Positions 1 through 9,045 of a DNA stretch of 50,755 nt are shown here, piece after piece. A program made the position numbers and the translations under genes. The notes under the pieces were generated by a model that made no database searches, was not told where the DNA came from, and saw only the letters and a program-made list of their open reading frames with translations. Source of the DNA: Micrococcales bacterium (GTDB lineage Bacteria; Actinomycetota; Actinomycetes; Actinomycetales; Microbacteriaceae). The stretch spans positions 1-50,755 of the forward strand of contig JACRGJ010000034.1 of NCBI GenBank assembly GCA_016212425.1. The letters are read 5' to 3'. How positions within the stretch are numbered: position 1 is the first letter of the stretch; each line of letters begins with the position of its first letter.

Positions 1-399
1 GACTACATCCGGGCCGAGTTCGTCTACGCCGCCACGCACGAGGGTGCCCTGCACCTCGAGGACGTGCTCGCCCGCCGGACGCGCATCTCCATCGAGGCGT
101 GGGACCGCGGCGTCAGCGCGGCCCCCGTGGCCGCGGAGCTGATGGGCGCCGAGCTCGGCTGGAGCGAGGAGCGCAAGCAGGAGGAGGTCGACAACTACCT
201 CCGCCGCGTCGCCGCCGAGCGCGCCAGCCAGCTCGAGCCGGACGACGCCTCCGCCGACCGCGTGCGCCTCGAAGCGCCCGACATCTCCACGATCGCCGCC
301 CTCCCGAGCGCCGCCGACGCCCCGGTGCGCACCGCGCCCGCCTCCGCATCCGTCTCCGCGTCGAAGCGCGCCCCTCGCCCGCGCGCCACGCGGGCCTAG
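1..399 (+). CDS. glpD: Glycerol-3-phosphate dehydrogenase, C-terminal end (5' truncated by window)
   Basis: The frame is open from base 1 to a TAG at 397-399 and gives 132 residues. The start DYIRAEFVYAATHEGALHLEDVL and the following RTRISIE segment match the C-terminal helical (DAO_C) domain of FAD-dependent sn-glycerol-3-phosphate dehydrogenases. There the basic and acidic residues lie near the active-site entrance. The last 40 residues are a low-complexity Ala/Pro/Arg tail, common in actinobacterial versions. The enzyme oxidises glycerol-3-phosphate to dihydroxyacetone phosphate at the inner face of the membrane and feeds electrons to quinone. A glycerophosphodiester phosphodiesterase at 9046 could supply its substrate. 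The catalytic FAD domain lies outside the window, so the call rests on the C-terminal domain only. Confidence 0.8.
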   Translation, partial: DYIRAEFVYAATHEGALHLEDVLARRTRISIEAWDRGVSAAPVAAELMGAELGWSEERKQEEVDNYLRRVAAERASQLEPDDASADRVRLEAPDISTIAALPSAADAPVRTAPASASVSASKRAPRPRATRA

Positions 400-409
400 C
401 CCCTCGAGG

Positions 410-457
410 GGCCACAACACGCCGTAACGCCTCCCCGCGTAGCGGCGTGTTGGGGCC
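410..457 (+). terminator. Imperfect long hairpin downstream of glpD
   Basis: Arms caacacgccg (415-424) and cggcgtgttg (443-452) are perfect inverted repeats. They are extended outside by ggcc/ggcc after one mismatch and inside by acgc/gcgt around a loop at 431-436. There is no clear T-run. It lies 10 bases after the glpD stop and before the leader of the next gene, so a terminator or REP-like role is inferred. Confidence 0.5.
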
Positions 458-561
458 TCTCAGCGGGAATGCCGCGGGCGGGGTACGCCTCCGGCGAAGG
501 GACTCCAGCGGTCGGGAGGGGCCTCGGTAGAATGGAGCCCATCCCATCAACAAGGAGCCCC

Positions 562-1101
562 ATGGTCGACGTTCGTCGGGTCAAGCTTCCGGGCGTGGGC
601 GTCCTCCACACCTTCGTCACGGATGACGGCGGCAAAGTCGGCGTGATCACCCACCGCTCCGGTCACAGCGACCTCATCACCTTCTCCGACTCGGACGACG
701 GGCACGACGCCGCGAAGGTCTCGTTGCGCCTGGACGAGGACGAGGCCCACACTCTCGCGGAGCTGCTCGGCGGCACCCGGATCACCGAGTCGCTGAGCGC
801 CCTCGAGCAGTTGCCCGGTCTCTCCATCGACTGGTTCTCCGTGGACTACGAGGACCACATCGCCGGGCAGCAGCTCGGCAGTCTCGCCGCCACCGGACTG
901 ATCGGCATCACCGTCGTCGCCGTCGTGCGCGGCGACTCCGCGAACCCCGCTCCCGCTGACGACTTCCGCGTCTTCCCCGGCGACACCCTCGTGGTCGCCG
1001 GCAGCCCGGAGAAGGTGGCGAAGGCGTTCACGTTCTACCGCACGGGGGAGCTCCATCGCGCCGCCGCCGACAGCGTGGCAGGCTCGCCGCCGGGAGCCTG
1101 A
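562..1101 (+). CDS. Cation:proton antiporter regulatory subunit (TrkA-C domain, KhtT-like)
   Basis: 179 residues from ATG 562, preceded by AAGGAG at 552-557; a longer upstream frame lacks a ribosome site. The protein is soluble. An N-terminal region of about 80 residues is followed by a RCK_C/TrkA-C fold of about 80 residues containing the typical GQQLGSLA, TGLIGITVVAVVRG and DFRVFPGDTLVVAGSPEKV strands. TrkA-C domains bind nucleotides or other ligands and gate the partner channel or antiporter. The membrane antiporter starts three bases after this stop (1105), the same arrangement as KhtT-KhtU in Bacillus, where KhtT controls a K+(NH4+)/H+ antiporter. The exact ion cannot be read from the sequence. 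A TAGAAT -10-like hexamer at 527-532 may drive the pair. Confidence 0.82.
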   Translation: MVDVRRVKLPGVGVLHTFVTDDGGKVGVITHRSGHSDLITFSDSDDGHDAAKVSLRLDEDEAHTLAELLGGTRITESLSALEQLPGLSIDWFSVDYEDHIAGQQLGSLAATGLIGITVVAVVRGDSANPAPADDFRVFPGDTLVVAGSPEKVAKAFTFYRTGELHRAAADSVAGSPPGA

Positions 1102-1104
1102 TCC

Positions 1105-2577
1105 ATGGCCGATGGCGGCGGAGAGCTCCTCACCCTCGGTGTCCTGTTCCTGATCGCCTACGTGCTGGGCAGGCTCGGCAAGCGCATCGGCCTCCCCGCC
1201 ATCCCGGTCTACATGATCGTGGGGCTCCTCGCGAGCCCGTACTCCCGGTTCTTCCCGCTCAGCTTCGCCGCGGCCGACGTCGAACTCGTCGCGACCTTCG
1301 GCCTCATCCTGCTGCTGTTCAACCTCGGGCTGGAGTTCGACCAGGAGGCGTTCCTCGAGAACGCGGGGCGGCTGGTGCTCGCCGGGGTCATCCGCATCGG
1401 CGCCAACATGGCCGCGGGGCTCGCGCTCGGGTTCTGGATGGGGTGGGGGACCCGGGAGGCGCTGATCATCGCCGGGATGACGGCGACCTCGTCGAGCGCG
1501 ATCATCACCAAGCTGCTCATCGAGCTGCGCCGGCTCGCCAACCCCGAGACGCCGATGATCCTCGGGATCGCCGTGCTCGAGGACATCTTCGTCGCGGTCT
1601 ACCTCGCGATCGTCTCCGTCGTGCTGAGCGGGGAGACGGACCCCGGTCCGATCGCCCTCCGGCTCGCCATCTCGTTCGGCTTCATGGTGGCGATGTTCGC
1701 CGTCGCGCGCTGGGGCGGCCGCGTGGTCTCGCGGCTGGTGCAGACTCGCGACGACGAGCTCTTCACGATCCTGTTCTTCGGACTCGCGGTCGCGTTCGGC
1801 GGCATCGGCGAGCTGATCGGCGTCTCGGATGCGATCGGCGCCTTCCTGATCGGGCTGGTGCTCGGCGCCACCCGGTTCCGGGAGCGCATCGAGTCGATCG
1901 CGCTGCCGCTGCGTGACGTCTTCGCCGCGTTCTTCTTCCTCAACTTCGGGTTGGCGCTGAACGTCGCCGACTTCGGCGGTGTGCTCCTCCCGGTGGGTGT
2001 TGCCGTGCTGATGACCCTGATCATCAACACGGCGAGCGGGATGGTGATCGGCCGGCTCAACCGCCTCACCCCCGCGCAGTCGGTCAATGCGAGCATGATC
2101 CTGCAGAACCGCGGCGAGTTCGCCCTGATCCTCGCGACGCTCGCGATCGCGGCGGGCCTGGACTCCCGGCTGACCGCGTTCGCCGGCCTGTACGTGCTCT
2201 CGATGGCCATCATCGGCCCGGTGCTCACGCTCAACTCGGAGCGGATCGGGCACGCCGTGCTCGGGCGGCCGCGCCGGGCGGCGATCCGGGAGGACGCGGG
2301 CCGGGAACTCGAGCTGGCGCTGGCCGAGGCCGTCATGTCCGGCCAGGCACCGAGCGTCCCGCCGGACGAGGAGCCCGACCTGCTCGACGAGCCCGCGCTC
2401 GTCGACGACGACGAACGCTCCCACCAGATGACGGATGCCGAGGCGCTGCGCCGCGTGCAGCAGGCGATGCAGCAGAGCGATTCGGACGATGTGCAGTCCG
2501 ATGCCGTAACGTCCGACGGCGTGCATCTCGACTCCCGACCGCGAGGGGCGGCGCGTGAGCGCGACCCCGAGTACTGA
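1105..2577 (+). CDS. CPA2-family cation/proton antiporter, membrane subunit (KhtU/KefB-like)
   Basis: 490 residues. About twelve hydrophobic segments fill residues 8-390 and form a Na+/H+ exchanger domain. They include the glycine-rich GLPAIPVYMIVGLLASP opening, LLLFNLGLEFD (CPA2 hallmark acidic site) and TATSSSAIITKLLIE. Residues 395-490 form an acidic cytoplasmic tail rich in Asp/Glu with no TrkA-N domain; the regulatory TrkA-C protein is encoded separately just upstream. The ATG lies three bases after that gene's stop, so the two are one transcript and probably one complex. Expected role: monovalent cation efflux in exchange for protons, giving pH or K+ homeostasis. The ion specificity is inferred from the KhtTU-like gene pairing only. 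Confidence 0.85.
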   Translation: MADGGGELLTLGVLFLIAYVLGRLGKRIGLPAIPVYMIVGLLASPYSRFFPLSFAAADVELVATFGLILLLFNLGLEFDQEAFLENAGRLVLAGVIRIGANMAAGLALGFWMGWGTREALIIAGMTATSSSAIITKLLIELRRLANPETPMILGIAVLEDIFVAVYLAIVSVVLSGETDPGPIALRLAISFGFMVAMFAVARWGGRVVSRLVQTRDDELFTILFFGLAVAFGGIGELIGVSDAIGAFLIGLVLGATRFRERIESIALPLRDVFAAFFFLNFGLALNVADFGGVLLPVGVAVLMTLIINTASGMVIGRLNRLTPAQSVNASMILQNRGEFALILATLAIAAGLDSRLTAFAGLYVLSMAIIGPVLTLNSERIGHAVLGRPRRAAIREDAGRELELALAEAVMSGQAPSVPPDEEPDLLDEPALVDDDERSHQMTDAEALRRVQQAMQQSDSDDVQSDAVTSDGVHLDSRPRGAARERDPEY

Positions 2578-3367
2578 GCGTGCGCCGTCGAGCTTCTCGT
2601 CCATCGCCCGTCGGCCGCGGTGGATCGGAGCGCTGATCCTCGCCCTGGCGGTGGCGGCCGGATTCGCTGCCCTGGGGCAGTGGCAGATCGGACGCGCCGT
2701 CGAGAACGCCGTGACCTCCGGTCCCGACACCGAGCGCGCGATCCCGCTGGATCGCCTCGACCGGCCGCAGACCGGCGTCTCGAACGCCGAAGCCGGCCGC
2801 GTCGCCACGGTCACGGGGCGCTTCATCGCGGGAGACGCCGCGCTCGTCTCCGACCGGTACCGCATCGGGGTGCGCGACGGTCTCGGCGGAGCGACCGGAT
2901 GGTGGACCGTCGGCCGCCTGCGGACCTCCGACGGCGCCTCCCTGGTGGTGGCACTGGGGTGGGCGCCGACCCGCGCGGACGCCGCCGCTGCGGCGCGGGA
3001 GCTGCCGACGGGGGAAATGCGCCTACGCGGCCGCTATACGGTCTCGGAAACCCCCGACACGGACGATCCGGAGCAGGGGAAGCGGACCGTCGTCTCCGTT
3101 GCGGCGTTGCTCAACCAGTGGCCGGATCCGGGGGCGTACTACGGCGGCTACCTCATCTCCGACCGCGGTCTGGCCGGCCTGGAGCGCATCGTCGCCCCGC
3201 CGCCCTCCCAGGAGACCCAGCTCGGCCTGCTGAACCTCTTCTACGCGCTGGAGTGGGCGATCTTCGCCGGCTTCGCGCTCTACCTCTGGTACCGGCTCGT
3301 GAAAGACGAGCTCGAGAAGGAGGCGGAGACCACCTCCGAGCCGGTCCTCGCGTCGGCCGGCTCGTAG
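2555..3367 (+). CDS. SURF1 family cytochrome oxidase biogenesis protein
   Basis: 270 residues from GTG 2555, overlapping the antiporter gene by 23 bases. One membrane helix lies near the N-terminus (about residues 25-45, ending in GQWQIGRA, matching the SURF1 G.WQ..R signature). A large extracytoplasmic region of about 180 residues follows (VTGRFIAGDAALVSDRY, VVALGWAPTR, LRGRYTVSETPD). A second helix lies near 225-250 (LNLFYALEWAIFAGFALYLWYR), then a charged tail. SURF1 proteins assist heme a insertion or assembly of the aa3 cytochrome c oxidase. The C-terminal NLFYALEW.IFAGFA is the actinobacterial form. No oxidase genes lie nearby. Family membership is clear; the exact biochemical step is known only for homologues. 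Confidence 0.88.
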   Translation: MSATPSTERAPSSFSSIARRPRWIGALILALAVAAGFAALGQWQIGRAVENAVTSGPDTERAIPLDRLDRPQTGVSNAEAGRVATVTGRFIAGDAALVSDRYRIGVRDGLGGATGWWTVGRLRTSDGASLVVALGWAPTRADAAAAARELPTGEMRLRGRYTVSETPDTDDPEQGKRTVVSVAALLNQWPDPGAYYGGYLISDRGLAGLERIVAPPPSQETQLGLLNLFYALEWAIFAGFALYLWYRLVKDELEKEAETTSEPVLASAGS

Positions 3368-3370
3368 AAT
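3365..3370 (+). promoter_or_regulatory. TAGAAT -10 hexamer for the DUF3817/guaA unit
   Basis: TAGAAT begins on the TAG stop of the SURF1 gene and ends six bases before ATG 3377, so a transcript from it would start at or within a base or two of the start codon (leaderless). Confidence 0.45.
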
Positions 3371-3376
3371 CGGAGC

Positions 3377-3813
3377 ATGCCCCTCGGCCCTCGGCCCGCT
3401 GACATCCCCCGACTGCGCACGGCCGTGAAGGCCTACAAGGTCTCCTCGATGATCACCGGCACGTTCCTGCTCCTGCTGTGCCTGATGATGGTGTTCCGCT
3501 ACGGCTTCGGGGTCGACATCGAGCTCGGCGGGCCCTTCGGGTTCCTCGCGCTGGTGCCGAAGGAGCAGATCACCGCCATCAACCTGTCGCTCGTGATCCT
3601 CACCGTGCACGGCTGGTTCTACGTGCTCTACGTGGCGCTCGACTTCATCATGTGGCGCCTCTCGCGCTTCAGCTTCGGCCGGTTCCTGTTCATCGCTCTG
3701 GGGGGCATCATCCCGCTGCTGTCGTTCTTCCTCGAGAGCCGCGTCCCGCGCCAGGTGGAGGGCATCATCCAGCGCACGGATGCGGCAGCCGCGGCGGGCA
3801 TCGAGGTCGCGGC

Positions 3814-3817
<4 letters not shown>
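3377..3817 (+). CDS. DUF3817 integral membrane protein
   Basis: 146 residues. About four hydrophobic segments are visible: [18 protein letters not shown], an amphipathic loop with [36 protein letters not shown], and [18 protein letters not shown]. The pattern HGWFYVLYV...D and the closing [12 protein letters not shown] are characteristic of the DUF3817 family, short actinobacterial membrane proteins of unknown role. Its stop (3815-3817) overlaps the GTG of guaA, so the two are translationally coupled, an order common in Microbacteriaceae. Nothing in the sequence shows an enzymatic function. Confidence 0.85.
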
Positions 3818-5397
<1,580 letters not shown>

Positions 5398-5487
5398 CGC
5401 GCGCCGGGCACTCGGATCGCCCCTTCCACGTCGCCATCCCCTCTCGGCTCTCGAGGAAAAGGCGAGAGAGCTCGTGGACGCGCGGAA

Positions 5488-5515
5488 CGCCGGCCACCCC
5501 AGAGGGTGACCGGCG
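5488..5515. terminator. Bidirectional hairpin between guaA and the phosphatase gene
   Basis: A 12-bp stem (cgccggccaccc / gggtgaccggcg, one G-T pair) with a four-base loop at 5500-5503 lies between convergent genes. No long T-run follows on either strand. Confidence 0.6.
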
Positions 5516-5528
5516 CCCCGAGGATGGG

Positions 5529-7217
5529 TCAGCGAACGGTGAAAGTGAGCGTCACCTTCTTGCCGGTCTGCGATCCAGTGAGGACGATCCGGTAGTCGCC
5601 GGACTTCGACGGCGCCACCAGGTCGATCTGCGCCGCGCCGCCGATGAGGTCGGTCGTCGGGATAGGGTTCTGGCCCTGCACGGTTCCGGTCAGCTGGCGG
5701 TCGCCGCCGAAGCCGGTCGCGTACACGGAGAACCGCTCCCCGGCGCGCAGACGTCCACCGGGCGACTCCAGGCGCGCACCCTCGCTGAACCGCGAGAGGT
5801 TGCGGTCCAGGCGCAGCGAGTCGCTGATCGTGAAGAAGTTGTCGGTCTGATCCGTCAGTCCGACGACGTTGGCCGCGCCCGGGCCGAACGCGGCGATCCG
5901 CACCTGCGACCCGGTGTGCTGCTGCGACGAGCCCGGCTTGTTGGTGTTGTACGACACCGTCATGGGCGAGCCGTCGTTCGTGAGGAGCGTGTAGTTGAGG
6001 CCCGGGGTGGGGTTGTCGACGATCTGGCTCGTGTGGGCGTGATCTGCAGTCGTGATGACCAGGGTGTTGCCGTCCTTCTTCGCGAAGTCCAGTGCGGTCT
6101 TCACGGCCTCGTCGAGATCGACGGTCTCACCGATCTGCCCGCAGGGGTCGGCCCCGTGGTCCTGCTTGTCGATGGACGCGCCCTCGACCTGCAGGAAGAA
6201 GCCCTTCTTGCCACCGGTGTTGAGCAGGCTGATGGACTTCTTGGTGAGCGAGGCCAGCGAGAGACGCTGGTCGAGCCGGGCCGGGTTGGCGGTGCAGGTC
6301 GCCGGAGTTGCGTTGGTGGTGCCCACCGGGTTCTGCGGCAGCGGGGCGTACCGCGTCGGGAAGTTTCCGGGCGTGAACAGCCCGAGCACCGGACGATTCG
6401 CGTCGGCCGACTTCACCTTGTCGAGACCGTCGGCATCCTGCACCACCTGGAAGCCGCGGTCGGCAGCCTGCGTGAACAGGGTGTCGCCCTGCCACCTGCC
6501 GGCCTTCGCGGTCTGCGTGAAGCTCGCGGAGCCACCGCCGAGGGTCACATCGGCGCGGGTGTTCAGCAGCTGCTCGCTGATCGAGCCGCGACCGCCGTTC
6601 TCGAGCGCGTCCGTGGGGCAGGTGGACATCGTGTCGGGTCCGTAGCAGCTGCGGCTGGTGACGTGAGCCGCCTGCACGGCGGGTGTGGCGTCCTGGATCT
6701 CGGCCGTCGACACGTTGCCGGTCTTCAGGCCGTTCGCCCGGGCGATCTCGGTCAAGTTGTCGCGGGCAGCGCCGCGGATGTCGACGCCGATCGCCCCGTC
6801 GTAGGACTTGGTCCCGGTGGCCCACCCGGTGCCCGTCGCCGCCGAGTCGGGGGTGTAGTCCGGCTTGCCGGCGTAAGGGGTGCCCGCCTTGTAGAGGGAG
6901 AAGGTCGTGTACTGACCGGTCAGGGGGAGGGCGTCGATGCCCGGGAGCCGGCTGTCGGCACCGTACGCGTAGTTGCGGGCGACGGTGATCTCGGAATCGC
7001 CCATGCCATCGCCGATGAGCAGGATGACGTTCTTCGCGGCACCGGTCTGGATGGCCTGGCGCACGCTCTGCACCTTGCTGTCGTCGTTGCGACGGGCGCC
7101 GCCGGTCTGGTCGAGTCCGCCGGAGGCCGCGAGAGCGGCTCCCGGGAGGGCGACCGCGGCGAGAGCCGCGGCGCCGATGATGAGGGGGAGCGCGCGTCGG
7201 CGCGGGAGGGGTGCCAT
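5529..7217 (-). CDS. Secreted alkaline phosphatase with C-terminal accessory domain
   Basis: 562 residues. An Arg-rich N-terminus with a hydrophobic Ala/Leu stretch (about 8-31, ending ALAAS) is a Sec or Tat-like signal peptide. The alkaline phosphatase core holds the metal site IGDGMGDSE (Asp70), the catalytic serine in PDSAATG (Ser125), DHAHTSQ and the [16 protein letters not shown]-terminal metal ligand region. Roughly residues 475-562 form a beta-rich Ig-like extension ([19 protein letters not shown] ... LTFTVR) not present in the E. coli enzyme. It hydrolyses phosphomonoesters outside the cell to release phosphate. GGAG lies just before the ATG, and a PHO-box-like direct repeat lies about 65-86 bases upstream, fitting induction by phosphate starvation. 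Substrate preference cannot be read. Confidence 0.92.
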   Translation of the reverse strand: MAPLPRRRALPLIIGAAALAAVALPGAALAASGGLDQTGGARRNDDSKVQSVRQAIQTGAAKNVILLIGDGMGDSEITVARNYAYGADSRLPGIDALPLTGQYTTFSLYKAGTPYAGKPDYTPDSAATGTGWATGTKSYDGAIGVDIRGAARDNLTEIARANGLKTGNVSTAEIQDATPAVQAAHVTSRSCYGPDTMSTCPTDALENGGRGSISEQLLNTRADVTLGGGSASFTQTAKAGRWQGDTLFTQAADRGFQVVQDADGLDKVKSADANRPVLGLFTPGNFPTRYAPLPQNPVGTTNATPATCTANPARLDQRLSLASLTKKSISLLNTGGKKGFFLQVEGASIDKQDHGADPCGQIGETVDLDEAVKTALDFAKKDGNTLVITTADHAHTSQIVDNPTPGLNYTLLTNDGSPMTVSYNTNKPGSSQQHTGSQVRIAAFGPGAANVVGLTDQTDNFFTISDSLRLDRNLSRFSEGARLESPGGRLRAGERFSVYATGFGGDRQLTGTVQGQNPIPTTDLIGGAAQIDLVAPSKSGDYRIVLTGSQTGKKVTLTFTVR

Positions 7218-7281
7218 GAGAGTCTCCGGTCAGGATGGGGGAGGGTGACGCGGGGAGCCGCGCCGTGTCCACTCCACCGAT

Positions 7282-7303
7282 CCGGGGTGACCGCCGGGTG
7301 AAC
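7282..7303 (-). promoter_or_regulatory. PHO-box-like direct repeat upstream of the alkaline phosphatase
   Basis: Read on the minus strand, GTTCACCCGGC (7303-7293) is followed directly by GGTCACCCCGG (7292-7282). These are two 11-base units with the GTTCACC core known for PhoP binding in actinobacteria. They lie upstream of the phosphatase ATG at 7217. Binding is inferred from motif and context. Confidence 0.6.
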
Positions 7304-7307
7304 GCAA

Positions 7308-7338
7308 GAGGGCCGGACGGCTAACCCGTCCGGCCCTC
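7308..7338 (-). terminator. Intrinsic terminator of the BI-1 transcript
   Basis: A perfect 13-bp stem, gagggccggacgg (7308-7320) and its complement (7326-7338), encloses a five-base loop. It lies 18 bases past the stop of the minus-strand gene at 7356. On the minus strand TTGCGTTC follows, a weak T-tract. Confidence 0.8.
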
Positions 7339-7355
7339 CTGGTGCGCGACACCGG

Positions 7356-8162
7356 CTATCGCCGCCCGGTGAGCAGAGCCAGGAGGCGGAGGATCTCGAG
7401 GTACAGCCAGACCACGGTCACCAGGATCCCGAAGGCACCGATCCAGCCGTACACCCGGGGAGCGCCGTTGCGGACACCCTGCTGGATCGAGTCGAAGTCG
7501 AGCACGAGGGAGTAGGCGGCCAGGAGGATCACGAGGATGCCGAGCGGAACGCCGATCGGGATGCCCGTGTTGCCGATCTCCATGCTGCGGACCCCGAAGT
7601 AGCCGGTGGTCACCACGCCGGTGGCCATGAGCAGCAGGTTGACGAGGGAGAACGCCAGGTAGCCGACCATGATGACCAGGAAGATCCTGGTGGCCCGCCG
7701 CGAGGCGCGCACCTTGCCGCTGGCGAACAGGGCGAGGGTGGCGCCCACCACGGCGAGGGTGCCGAGAACCGCCATCGGGACGATGCCGCCGCCGAACGCA
7801 TCCGCATAGAACTGCGAGACGCCGCCGACGAACAGGCCCTCGGTCGCGGCGTAGGCCACGACGAGCGCCGGCGAGGGCGTCCGCTTGAAGATGATGATCA
7901 ACGCCAGCACGAATGCGACGATGCCGCCCACGATCCACAGCAGGGGGACGAACCATCCGACGGCCGCGGTCGCGACGAGGATGCCGAAGCAGAGCACGGT
8001 CTTGACGATCGTGTCCTCGTAGGTCATCCGCCCCATCTGGTCGGGGGTGGCGGAGGGGAGATCGAGGTGTTGCTGGAGTTCCCCGGGCGTCGGGACGGGC
8101 GGGACGGAGCGCGAGGACGAGAATGCCGGATTCCGCGCGAAGGCGGGATTCGAGTTGGCCAT
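7356..8162 (-). CDS. Bax inhibitor-1/YccA-like integral membrane protein
   Basis: 268 residues. A polar N-terminal tail of about 55 residues contains repeated NPAF (SNPAFARNPAFSSS) and the conserved MTYEDTIVKT segment. Seven hydrophobic helices follow, with EGLFVGGVSQFYADAFGGGIVPMAVLGT in the middle and VLDFDSIQQGVRNGAP near the end; the latter carries the acidic pair that gates Ca2+ leak in BI-1 family members. This architecture is the actinobacterial Bax1-I family. The physiological role in bacteria is unclear; homologues act as pH-sensitive Ca2+ leak channels. The ATG lies five bases after a TAAAAT hexamer (minus strand, 8173-8168), indicating a leaderless mRNA. A strong terminator follows at 7308. 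Confidence 0.88.
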   Translation of the reverse strand: MANSNPAFARNPAFSSSRSVPPVPTPGELQQHLDLPSATPDQMGRMTYEDTIVKTVLCFGILVATAAVGWFVPLLWIVGGIVAFVLALIIIFKRTPSPALVVAYAATEGLFVGGVSQFYADAFGGGIVPMAVLGTLAVVGATLALFASGKVRASRRATRIFLVIMVGYLAFSLVNLLLMATGVVTTGYFGVRSMEIGNTGIPIGVPLGILVILLAAYSLVLDFDSIQQGVRNGAPRVYGWIGAFGILVTVVWLYLEILRLLALLTGRR

Positions 8163-8170
8163 GCGTCATT

Positions 8171-8677
8171 TTAGGCCGATCGTGCCGTGACCTGCCTGGA
8201 AGCGCGTCGTACCGCGATCCCGCGCGCGAGCGCGGCCGCCACGGCCAGTGCCGCCGCCTCCACGCCGAGCGCGGCGAGCATGTCGCCATACCCGGTCACG
8301 AGCTCGGCCACGACCAGCGCGACCGCGACCACGAGCCCGGTGGTCAGCCAGGCCAGCGCCGGGCGGTGCCGCACCAGCATCCACGCCAGGTACGGGAGCA
8401 CCAGCACCAGCACGAAGCGCGGTCCCGCCAGCAGCAGCCAGCCCGCGAGGGTGGCCGGGACGGCGACGGCGATGCGCCGCCAGCCGTCGGACGGGATGAT
8501 CGCCCACCCCACGATGCAGGCGATCGTCCCGGCGAGCAGGATCAGCAGTTGGAAGGTGTCGGCACCCGCGAGGGCGATCGTGCCGCCCACGACCAGGAGG
8601 AGGCCCCAGGTCGTCCGATCGCGGTATCGGCCCCAGCGCAGGGGCAGCCGCGAGGTGGGCTCGACGAAGGCGGCCAC
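8171..8677 (-). CDS. Small integral membrane protein, function unknown
   Basis: 168 residues from GTG 8677. This start is chosen because it follows the upstream zinc-ribbon gene's TGA by one base and has GAGG five bases ahead; the longer open frame is a shadow of that gene. After a short polar start (VEPTSRLPLRWGRYRDRTTW) the protein is almost entirely hydrophobic, with about five helices: TWGLLLVVGGTIALAGADTFQLLILLAGTIACIVGW, then AVAVPATLAGWLLLAGPRFVLVLVLPYLAWML, and two more near the C-terminus. No catalytic motif is visible. It is co-transcribed with the zinc-ribbon protein and may act with it at the membrane, but I do not recognise the family. Confidence 0.72.
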   Translation of the reverse strand: MAAFVEPTSRLPLRWGRYRDRTTWGLLLVVGGTIALAGADTFQLLILLAGTIACIVGWAIIPSDGWRRIAVAVPATLAGWLLLAGPRFVLVLVLPYLAWMLVRHRPALAWLTTGLVVAVALVVAELVTGYGDMLAALGVEAAALAVAAALARGIAVRRASRQVTARSA

Positions 8678-8678
8678 G

Positions 8679-9002
8679 TCAGCCTCGGCGCACCAGGATG
8701 ACGACGACCGCGATCGCCAGGAGGGTCCAGCCCGCGCCGAGCACGGTCGCGACGAGGGCGGCACGGCGGCCGCGCTCGCCGCTGGCTCGCAGCTGCGCGA
8801 GGGCGACGGGTCCCAGCACGGCGGCCAGAGGCGACGCGAGCGCACCGAGCACGAGCGCGAGAACGGCGACCGGATTGACCGGTGCCCGCGAAGCAGCGGC
8901 GTTCGCGTGGGCTCGGGCCGGCAGCGGCACCGCGGTCCCGCAGCGGATGCAGAAGCGCCAGGCCGAGCCGAGTTCGGAGGCGCACTCGGTGCAGACGGCC
9001 AT
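8679..9002 (-). CDS. Zinc-ribbon membrane protein (DUF4190-like)
   Basis: 107 residues. The N-terminus carries a compact zinc ribbon with Cys4, Cys7, Cys18 and Cys21 (CTEC...CIRC). It is followed by a linker and two hydrophobic helices: NPVAVLALVLGALASPLAAVLGPVALAQL, and ALVATVLGAGWTLLAIAVVVILVRRG with a basic end. The pattern of a long helix, LGPVALAQLR and then a second helix after a basic RGRRAA turn resembles DUF4190 domains. Function is unknown; such proteins may sense or scaffold at the membrane. It is divergent from the phosphodiesterase gene at 9046. A TAATCT hexamer (minus strand, 9017-9012) lies nine bases before its ATG. Confidence 0.78.
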   Translation of the reverse strand: MAVCTECASELGSAWRFCIRCGTAVPLPARAHANAAASRAPVNPVAVLALVLGALASPLAAVLGPVALAQLRASGERGRRAALVATVLGAGWTLLAIAVVVILVRRG

Positions 9003-9011
9003 TTGCGCGTC

Positions 9012-9039
9012 AGATTATCGCGGGGGGTGCGGCTATCGT
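9012..9039. promoter_or_regulatory. Divergent -10 elements between zinc-ribbon gene and phosphodiesterase
   Basis: TAATCT on the minus strand (9017-9012) is nine bases from ATG 9002. TATCGT on the plus strand (9034-9039) is six bases from GTG 9046. Both fit short or leaderless transcripts leaving a 43-base spacer in opposite directions. Confidence 0.45.
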
Positions 9040-9045
9040 GGCGCC

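Noticed and set aside
547-2865. A 772-codon minus-strand frame opposite the antiporter genes
   Set aside because: It is highly charged low-complexity antisense of the well-supported plus-strand genes, a usual artefact in GC-rich DNA. Similar long antisense frames at 3628-5223, 9732-12218 and 43952-47134 were rejected for the same reason.
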